A DNA stretch of 64,000 nt from Pseudocitrobacter vendiensis (GTDB lineage: Bacteria; Pseudomonadota; Gammaproteobacteria; Enterobacterales; Enterobacteriaceae): NCBI RefSeq assembly GCF_943590815.1, contig NZ_CALSBS010000023.1, positions 1 to 64,000 on the forward strand. Direction: 5' to 3'. Positions 57,371 through 64,000 of this stretch are shown here, piece by piece (position 1 is the stretch's first letter; every line of letters begins with the position of its first letter). The position numbers and the translations under genes were made by a program. The notes under the pieces were generated by a model. The model was not told where the DNA came from, searched no databases, and saw nothing but the letters and a program-made list of their open reading frames with translations.

Positions 57371-57568
57371 TGCTCGTTTCCTTCATCGGAGGATGGAAAA
57401 AGGGGGTAGCAACGGTGGCTACCGGATGACGACTATTGTGGTCTTTGGGGGCGATCCGCTCAATGCACATTCCTGCCGATGTCTTGCCCATTTCTCCATA
57501 GGGCTGGAGAAAAGTAGCGAAAAGGTCAACAATGAAAGCCTGAATTCAACTGGCGGGAGAGTGGAGAA
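57371..57568. promoter_or_regulatory. yqhD/yqhC divergent control region
   Basis: About 198 nt holding promoters for both genes. In E. coli YqhC binds just upstream of the yqhD promoter. I could not assign the exact site here; the region includes CCGGATGACGACTATTGTGGTC and a plus-strand GGAG ribosome-binding site for yqhC. Confidence 0.4.
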
Positions 57569-58468
57569 ATGAACCGGGAAGAGATTTGCGCGTTACTAAC
57601 GGGAAAGGTTAAGTTACTGAAAAGTAATGAACAAAAACTCAGTGCTTTGGTGCCGGATATCCAGCTTATCTATGGTACACAGCCTGCCGCTCGTACGCCC
57701 GTTATGTACCGTCCTGGGATTATATTTCTCTTTTCTGGCTATAAGATTGGCTATATCAATGAACGCACCTTCCGCTACGATGCCAATGAATATTTACTGC
57801 TGACGGTGCCGCTACCGTTTGAGTGTGAGACCTTTGCCACCGAGGCCGCACCACTGGCCGGGTTGCGCCTGAACGTCGATATTTTACAGCTTCAGGAGCT
57901 GTTGATGGATATCGGGGAAGATGAATGCTTCCAGCCTGCAATGGCGGCGAGCGGTATTAACTCGGCGACGCTCTCTGATGAGATCCTTTGTGCGGCCGAG
58001 CGCCTGCTGGATGTGATGGAGCGTCCGCTGGAAGCGCGCATCCTCGGCAAACAGATTATCCGCGAAATGCTGTTCTATGTGCTTACCGGGCCGCGCGGTG
58101 GGGCGCTGCTGGCGTTAGTCAGCCGCCAAACGCATTTCAGTCAGATAAGCCGCGTATTAAAGCGCATCGAAAGCCAATACACCGAAACCTTGAGTGTCGA
58201 TCAACTGGCCGCCGAAGCCAATATGAGCCTGTCGGCGTTTCATCATAACTTTAAATCGGTAACCAGCACGTCACCGCTGCAGTACCTGAAAACGTATCGC
58301 CTGCACAAGGCGCGAATGATGATGGTGCATGATGGATTAAAAGCCAGCGCAGCGGCAATGCAGGTGGGATATGAAAGTGCATCGCAGTTTAGCCGCGAAT
58401 TTAAACGCTATTTCGGTATAACGCCGGGGGAAGATGCGGCGCGATTACGCGCGATTCAAATCGTTTAG
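57569..58468 (+). CDS. yqhC: AraC-family aldehyde-responsive activator YqhC
   Basis: A 299-aa transcription activator of yqhD-dkgA. The N-terminal half (AraC_N cupin, about 20-175) includes [20 protein letters not shown]. The C-terminal AraC/XylS DNA-binding domain (about 195-295) has [20 protein letters not shown] and [20 protein letters not shown]. Cys38, Cys93, Cys111 and others are present, of interest because E. coli YqhC senses aldehydes. The start ATG follows GTGGAGAA. It is divergent from yqhD. Confidence 0.93.
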   Translation: MNREEICALLTGKVKLLKSNEQKLSALVPDIQLIYGTQPAARTPVMYRPGIIFLFSGYKIGYINERTFRYDANEYLLLTVPLPFECETFATEAAPLAGLRLNVDILQLQELLMDIGEDECFQPAMAASGINSATLSDEILCAAERLLDVMERPLEARILGKQIIREMLFYVLTGPRGGALLALVSRQTHFSQISRVLKRIESQYTETLSVDQLAAEANMSLSAFHHNFKSVTSTSPLQYLKTYRLHKARMMMVHDGLKASAAAMQVGYESASQFSREFKRYFGITPGEDAARLRAIQIV

Positions 58469-58490
58469 GCAAGAGGCTCTTGTAGGCCTT

Positions 58491-58521
58491 GTAGGCCGGA
58501 TAAGCGCAGCGCATCCGGCTT
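58491..58521. repeat. REP element between yqhC and yghB
   Basis: GTAGGCCGGATAAGCGCAGCGCATCCGGCTTC is a standard REP between convergent genes. Confidence 0.85.
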
Positions 58522-58553
58522 CAAAGCGCATCCAGCCCTATAGAACAGCGCCT

Positions 58554-59213
58554 TCAGGCGCTGCAATATTTCTTTTTAATCACCACCACCAGCGTACCGA
58601 GCAGCCCGGCAACCAGCAGGAAAATAGGCAGGATCATCAGGAAGGTCATCACCTGATCTTCATGACGTTTTACGAAAGGAATCATACTGATGGCATAACC
58701 GAGGCTGGTGACGACACCCACCCACAGCAGCGCGCTCAGCCAGTTGAAGAACTGGAAGCGACGATTAGAAAGCCCGGAAATGCCTGCCATTGTGGGCAGC
58801 AGCGTACGTACGAACGCCAGAAAACGTCCTGCGAGCAGTGCCAGCAGGCCGTGGCGATCGAACATGCAGGTCGCACGTTGATGGTATTTATCCGGCAATT
58901 GAGCGAGCCAGCCTTTTACCGTACGGGTGTTACCCAACCAGCGCCCCTGAATATAGCTCAGCCAGCAACCGAGGCTGGCGGCGGTCGTCAGAATGATCAC
59001 CGTCGGCACGAACCCCATCACCCCTTTGGCGATGAGCGCACCTGCGAGCAGCAACAGGCTGTCGCCCGGCAGGAAGGAGGCCGGAAGCAGACCGTTTTCT
59101 AAAAACAGCGTGGCAAACATGACCAGATAAACCACCCCCACAACGTGAGGATTCGCCAGCGCGGCAAAGTCATGCTGCCAGAGTGCGGCGACAATATCTT
59201 GAATGACGACCAT
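58554..59213 (-). CDS. yghB: DedA-family membrane protein YghB
   Basis: A DedA (SNARE-associated/VTT) inner-membrane protein of 219 aa; with YqjA it supports cell division, proton-motive force and drug tolerance in E. coli, and the family includes undecaprenyl-phosphate flippases. The start [20 protein letters not shown] follows CAGGAAAGTTC. A longer frame with 49 extra residues exists but is not conserved. DedA motifs are [20 protein letters not shown] (near 40-60) and [18 protein letters not shown] (near 128-145), with the essential acidic and Arg residues. It ends in basic IKKKYCSA. Confidence 0.96.
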   Translation of the reverse strand: MVVIQDIVAALWQHDFAALANPHVVGVVYLVMFATLFLENGLLPASFLPGDSLLLLAGALIAKGVMGFVPTVIILTTAASLGCWLSYIQGRWLGNTRTVKGWLAQLPDKYHQRATCMFDRHGLLALLAGRFLAFVRTLLPTMAGISGLSNRRFQFFNWLSALLWVGVVTSLGYAISMIPFVKRHEDQVMTFLMILPIFLLVAGLLGTLVVVIKKKYCSA

Positions 59214-59466
59214 GAACTTTCCTGTGGAACAGCATTTTCGCTTATTGTACTCCCGAATTGCCCGAAACTCTTTGATCCCTCGCGCAACAACGCACGCGTA
59301 ACTGTTCAGGAATAAGAACAACCTGAGCACTATGCGTTTACGCCGGGATGTTCTGGCCATTCGGCAGATTGACTGTTCTCAAAATCCTGAAAACACGCGA
59401 GACGCTTTTCAGGAACATTGCTAACCAGACAGCCCGAGGCGAAACGCCGCCGGGCCTGAGGCTATT
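59214..59466. other. yghB-metC intergenic region
   Basis: About 250 nt between two minus-strand genes, so it holds the yghB promoter and the metC 3' region. A GC-rich imperfect hairpin (GCCCGAGGCG..CGCCGCCGGGC, 59430-59453) lies just after metC but lacks a clear T run. No gene is seen. Confidence 0.4.
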
Positions 59467-60689
<1,223 letters not shown>

Positions 60690-60825
60690 AAATTATCACG
60701 ATTGTTGCTGGATGTACCCGCCCGCGCGAGATAAAGCAGAAAATATCTCAAAAATCGCGGTGGTGACTTTTTTACTGCGTAAGCGCAAGGAAAATAAGTA
60801 TGATTTGAGTCACTATGTAAATACT

Positions 60826-60845
60826 AATGAGAACTACTATCAATT
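60826..60845. promoter_or_regulatory. Fur box upstream of exbB
   Basis: AATGAGAACTACTATCAATT resembles the Fur consensus (GATAATGATAATCATTATC) and lies about 60 nt before the exbB start. Iron repression of exbBD through Fur is established in E. coli. Confidence 0.65.
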
Positions 60846-60904
60846 CGACGTCGTTTTGATATTATTGTGCTCAGATTTTGTGATTTATGTCCTGGAGATA
60901 CAGA

Positions 60905-61639
60905 GTGGGTAATAATTTGATGCAGGCGGATCTCTCCGTTTGGGGTATGTATCATCATGCCGACATCGTTGTTAAAGTGGTTATGATTGGCCTGATTCTG
61001 GCATCCGTAGTCACCTGGGCCATCTTCTTTAGTAAGAGCGCAGAGTTGTTCTCGCAGAAGCGTCGCCTCAAACGCGAGCAGCAGCTGTTAGCGGAAGCCC
61101 GCTCTATCGATCAGGCGCACGAAATCGCCGCCGCCTTCCACGCGAAAAGCCTCAGTACGCAACTGATTCATGAAGCGCAGGACGAGCGCGAGCTTTCTGC
61201 GGGTTCCGAAGACAATGAAGGAATTAAAGAGCGTACCGGCTTCCGTCTGGAACGTCGCGTTGCCTTCGTGAGCCGTAGTATGAGCCGCGGGACCGGTTAC
61301 CTCGCGACTATCGGCGCCATTTCCCCGTTTGTCGGTTTGTTCGGTACCGTTTGGGGTATCATGAACAGCTTCATCGGTATTGCGCAGACGCAAACCACCA
61401 ATCTGGCTGTTGTTGCGCCGGGTATCGCAGAAGCGCTGCTGGCGACCGCAATTGGCCTGTTTGCCGCGATTCCGGCGGTGGTTATCTATAACGTCTTCGC
61501 CCGTCTGATTGGCAGCTATAAAGCAAACCTCAGCGATGTTGCTGCGCAGGTTCTGCTGCTGCAAAGCCGTGACCTGGACCTCCACGCCAGCGGCGTGACC
61601 CAGCCGGTACGTTCCGCACAGAAATTACGAGTAGGTTGA
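60905..61639 (+). CDS. exbB: TonB-system energiser protein ExbB
   Basis: ExbB forms the pentameric proton-channel core that powers TonB-dependent uptake. The start is GTG, giving MGNNLMQADLSVWGMYHHAD and 244 aa, the E. coli length and N-terminus. GGAG lies seven bases upstream. An ATG six codons earlier would add non-conserved residues. TM1 is near 16-39 (VVMIGLILASVVTWAIFF). TM2 and TM3 lie near 128-155 and 162-194 (PFVGLFGTVWGIMNSFIGIA; LATAIGLFAAIPAVVIYNVF). exbD follows 6 nt later. Confidence 0.97.
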   Translation: MGNNLMQADLSVWGMYHHADIVVKVVMIGLILASVVTWAIFFSKSAELFSQKRRLKREQQLLAEARSIDQAHEIAAAFHAKSLSTQLIHEAQDERELSAGSEDNEGIKERTGFRLERRVAFVSRSMSRGTGYLATIGAISPFVGLFGTVWGIMNSFIGIAQTQTTNLAVVAPGIAEALLATAIGLFAAIPAVVIYNVFARLIGSYKANLSDVAAQVLLLQSRDLDLHASGVTQPVRSAQKLRVG

Positions 61640-61645
61640 TGCCCC

Positions 61646-62071
61646 ATGGCAATGCGTCTTAATGAAAATCTGGACGATAACGGCGAAATGCATGAAATCA
61701 ACGTGACGCCGTTTATCGACGTTATGTTGGTTCTGCTGATTATCTTCATGGTTGCCGCGCCACTGGCGACGGTGGATGTAAAAGTCAATCTGCCTGCGTC
61801 CTCCAGCCAACCGCAGCCACGCCCGGAAAAACCGGTCTACCTGTCGGTGAAAGCAGATAAGTCGATGTTCCTGGGTAATGACCCCATTACCGATGAGAAC
61901 ATGGTAAACGCGTTGAACACGCTGACGGAGGGGAAGAAAGATACCACTATCTTCTTCCGCGCCGATAAAACCGTCGACTATGAAACGATGATGAAGGTGA
62001 TGGACACTCTGCATCAGGCCGGTTATCTGAAGATTGGCCTGGTAGGGGAAGAACACGCAGGGGCGAAATAA
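61646..62071 (+). CDS. exbD: TonB-system energiser protein ExbD
   Basis: ExbD (141 aa) carries the proton-accepting Asp25 in its single membrane helix (NVTPFIDVMLVLLIIFMVAA). The N-terminus MAMRLNENLDDNGEMHEI is cytoplasmic, and the C-terminal periplasmic domain (about 60-141) has LSVKADKSMFLGNDPITDEN. It starts 6 nt after exbB in the usual operon, and a nested palindromic repeat follows its stop. Confidence 0.98.
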   Translation: MAMRLNENLDDNGEMHEINVTPFIDVMLVLLIIFMVAAPLATVDVKVNLPASSSQPQPRPEKPVYLSVKADKSMFLGNDPITDENMVNALNTLTEGKKDTTIFFRADKTVDYETMMKVMDTLHQAGYLKIGLVGEEHAGAK

Positions 62072-62072
62072 A

Positions 62073-62180
62073 GCCCCTCACCCCGGCCCTCTCCCTCAGG
62101 GAGAGGGTGAAAACCGCACTCACTTAAACCCTGGCTCTGTCGGTTCCCTCTCCCTTGAGGGAGAGGGTTGGGTGAGGGGG
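62073..62180. repeat. Nested palindromic repeat, copy 3 (after exbD)
   Basis: GCCCCTCACCCCGGCCCTCTCCC, hairpin with GGGAGAGGG, about 50 nt of spacer, then CCCTCTCCCTTGAGGGAGAGGGTTGGGTGAGGGGG. The same layout as the copies after mug and parC, starting 2 nt after the exbD stop. Confidence 0.85.
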
Positions 62181-62406
62181 TAAACACCGCACATTTCCCC
62201 TAAGTCTTCTCTCCTGAAAAATACGTCCCCACAACACAATTATTTATCTCTGCTTTAAATTAAATTTAATTCTTTATTAAGAAGTAACAAAAACGCGTGT
62301 AAAGAATATATTCTTTCCCTCCACTGGTAATGGTTAATAAATTCTCTACGCTTATTTATGACGCTAAAAAATACTAATAACATTACCTGTACAGTGCGGA
62401 AAGAAC
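62181..62406. other. AT-rich leader of the chemoreceptor gene
   Basis: About 225 nt, AT-rich after 62220. No clear flagellar sigma-28 promoter (TAAAGTTT..GCCGATAA) is visible. GTGCGGAAAGAAC provides a GGAAAG ribosome-binding site before ATG at 62407. No gene is seen. Confidence 0.4.
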
Positions 62407-63858
62407 ATGGATAAATCAAACAATTCAGACGCTCGCGAATCGCTACGCGAAAGCATCTCTGTCTCGGCAATTCGTCAACGGGCTGACGGCCAAATGTTGG
62501 CGCTGGTGTGGCTGCTTTGGGTTATCTCGCTGGTTGTGGGCTGGATAGCCGGTAATGCGCTGGTGGCGCTATGTGTCGCCACACCATTAGCGATTCTGGC
62601 CACGCTTGTTACCGCATTTTTTCGCGGGCGATTAATTTCACGGTTGTTTTTTGCGTTTATCCTGATGGCCTTTTCCGCACTGCTTATTCAGCTTGGCGAG
62701 GGCGAAACAGAATATCACTTCTCCGTTTTTGTGCTTTTGTCCGCGTTGCTGGCCTGGCGTGACTGGCGTCCGCTAGTGATGGGTGCTGCAGTTATCGCAG
62801 TACACCATTTAGTCTTTAACTATTTGCAGGAATATAACCTTTATCACATCGTTATTTTTATGCATACCGGCCTGCATATGGTGATGATGCATGGCGCGTT
62901 TGTGGTGGTACAAACCCTTTTCCTGGTCGTTCTGGCAGTACGTATGGAACAAGATGCAGTATCTGCCAGTGAGGTAGCGAAACTGGCGGCAGTCATTAAT
63001 TGTGAACCCGGCAGTCTGACCCTGGCGCGAGAATCAAAAGTCAGTCATTCTCCTTTCGCCCGTACCTTTAGCCGAACGCTTGGCGCGATGCGCACTACGC
63101 TGGAGCAGGTGAGTAGCAATGTTGGTCAGTTGCTGGATACCTCGCAAACCATTTTGCAGCGCAATACCGCACTATCAGAACGTACTGACAGCCAGGCCAC
63201 TTCTCTCGCCATCGCCGCAAGCGCGATGGAGCAACTGGCGAGCGCGGCGTCACTGACCAGTGAACAAGCCAGTGAGGCGCGCAAGCGTGTTTTACAGGCG
63301 TGCGATGTCGCGAGGCGGGGTGGGGAAAACATCCGTGCGGCGACGGCGTCAATGATGCACATTCGTGATGAATCACAGCAGATTAATAGCATTCTGGAGT
63401 TAATCGACGGCATCGCCTTTCAGACGAATATTCTGTCGCTGAACGCCTCGGTTGAAGCGACACGCGCAGGCGAACATGGCCGAGGGTTTGCGGTGGTCGC
63501 CTCTGAAGTGCGTTCGCTGGCGTTACGTTGTGAAGAGGCGGCGAAAGAGATTCGCCAGCTTACCGCCGCCTCGGTGAAAAGCACCCATCAGGGCGCTGAG
63601 CAGGTCGAGCTGGCGGGAAATACGATGCAGGCGATCATTACGCATATTGAAGGCTTACAGGACTCGCTGGAAATCCTCTCTTCGATGAGCGAACAACAGC
63701 GCGCCAGCGTGATGCAGATGAAGGGCAGTATCGCCACCATTGATGCCAGCGTGCAGGAAAACGTCCAGCATGTGGCGCAGACCATGCAGATGGCGCAGCA
63801 ACAGCAGCACTATACCGGCGAACTGAAAACGGCGATTTCGGTGTTCAGGTTGGTGTAA
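62407..63858 (+). CDS. Methyl-accepting chemotaxis protein with membrane-embedded sensor
   Basis: A 483-aa chemoreceptor. After a 27-residue cytoplasmic start come about six transmembrane helices (about 30-180) with only short loops and no large periplasmic domain. Histidines sit in or near the membrane at 133, 134, 147, 153, 157 and 162 ([23 protein letters not shown]). The signalling domain (about 225-480) has the hairpin tip [20 protein letters not shown] and [20 protein letters not shown]. There is no recognisable HAMP, and the C-terminus AISVFRLV lacks the NWETF-type CheR-binding pentapeptide. It occupies the place of E. coli yghA between exbD and yqhA. The stimulus is unknown. Confidence 0.9.
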   Translation: MDKSNNSDARESLRESISVSAIRQRADGQMLALVWLLWVISLVVGWIAGNALVALCVATPLAILATLVTAFFRGRLISRLFFAFILMAFSALLIQLGEGETEYHFSVFVLLSALLAWRDWRPLVMGAAVIAVHHLVFNYLQEYNLYHIVIFMHTGLHMVMMHGAFVVVQTLFLVVLAVRMEQDAVSASEVAKLAAVINCEPGSLTLARESKVSHSPFARTFSRTLGAMRTTLEQVSSNVGQLLDTSQTILQRNTALSERTDSQATSLAIAASAMEQLASAASLTSEQASEARKRVLQACDVARRGGENIRAATASMMHIRDESQQINSILELIDGIAFQTNILSLNASVEATRAGEHGRGFAVVASEVRSLALRCEEAAKEIRQLTAASVKSTHQGAEQVELAGNTMQAIITHIEGLQDSLEILSSMSEQQRASVMQMKGSIATIDASVQENVQHVAQTMQMAQQQQHYTGELKTAISVFRLV

Positions 63859-63886
63859 CCTAACCCTAAATTGCTGAAGTGAATTG

Positions 63887-63917
63887 TTGAAATGATGTTG
63901 CATGGTTGCGATATACT
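63887..63917 (+). promoter_or_regulatory. Candidate yqhA promoter
   Basis: TATACT (63912-63917) with TTGAAA (63887-63892) upstream; the 19-bp spacer is longer than ideal. It lies about 30 nt before the yqhA start. Confidence 0.4.
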
Positions 63918-63947
63918 AAGCCGAATTGAGTTTATCGACAGGACACT

Positions 63948-64000
63948 ATGGAACGTTTTTTTGAAAATGCGATGTACGCGTCGCGCTGGATTTTAGCCCC
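63948..64000 (+). CDS. yqhA: YqhA family (UPF0114) membrane protein, 5' fragment
   Basis: The window ends inside this gene. The 17 complete codons read MERFFENAMYASRWILA, nearly the E. coli YqhA N-terminus, with GGACACT before the ATG. YqhA is an inner-membrane protein of unknown function. Its position after exbBD (beyond yghA in E. coli) supports the assignment. Confidence 0.88.
   Translation, partial: MERFFENAMYASRWILA

Overview
The window is a stretch of enterobacterial chromosome. Gene content and order follow the Escherichia coli region that runs from mug and rpsU-dnaG-rpoD through tolC, parE and parC to metC, exbBD and yqhA. The proteins resemble but do not equal those of E. coli as I recall them, and several E. 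coli genes (insC/D, yqiJK, ygiA, ygiS-U, yqhH, yghA) are missing. This suggests a related genus of the Enterobacter/Lelliottia/Leclercia/Kosakonia/Citrobacter type. That assignment is inference from remembered sequences and gene order; no search was run.

Layout. 1-1240: a YoaC-like gene, tRNA-Ile2 (CAT anticodon) and mug. 1410-5483: the rpsU-dnaG-rpoD macromolecular synthesis operon (minus strand), divergent from tsaD. 6800-10780: plsY, folB, uppP, cca and ygiM. 10987-16632: ygiF-glnE-hldE. 16830-18415: glgS, ubiK and ribB with an FMN riboswitch. 18505-23382: a four-gene chaperone-usher fimbrial operon (minus). 23701-25454: zupT and ygiD. 25562-28729: the arylsulfate sulfotransferase block assT-dsbL-dsbI. 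29087-32691: a small ORF, then ygiC-ygiB and tolC. 32892-37291: nudF-yqiB-cpdA-yqiA-parE. 37326-38042: remnants of an AraC regulator and a family-88-like glycoside hydrolase joined by a deletion. 38147-39073: ygiN and mdaB. 39426-40952: an AT-rich hcp / lysozyme-like effector / membrane protein cassette. 40997-46453: qseC-qseB, ygiW, ygiV and parC. 46699-51368: plsC, ftsP and ygiQ. 51365-54845: a HIT protein, an unknown protein, a YqhG-like protein and an anion permease. 55249-58468: dkgA, yqhD and yqhC. 58554-62071: yghB, metC, exbB and exbD. 62407-63858: a chemoreceptor. 63948-64000: the start of yqhA.

Functionally most of the window is core housekeeping: transcription, replication priming, translation and tRNA maturation, topoisomerase IV, lipid and envelope synthesis, riboflavin, folate and methionine metabolism, TonB energisation and TolC export. 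The accessory part sits in discrete insertions relative to the E. coli order. They are the fimbriae (ribB|zupT), sulfotransferase with its own disulfide pair (ygiD|ygiC), AraC/hydrolase scar (parE|ygiN), orphan type VI cassette (mdaB|qseC), HIT/unknown pair and anion permease (either side of yqhG), and chemoreceptor (exbD|yqhA).

The best candidate for an under-described system is the hcp cassette at 39426-40952. It encodes an orphan type VI tube/carrier protein, a small protein with a lysozyme-like catalytic Glu motif, and a three-helix membrane protein. All three are tightly linked, AT-rich and opposite in strand to their neighbours. Other points worth checking are an internal duplication in the YqhG-like protein, a perfect Fur-type palindrome at the zupT promoter, a histidine-rich membrane-embedded chemoreceptor, and three copies of a long nested palindrome placed just after stop codons.
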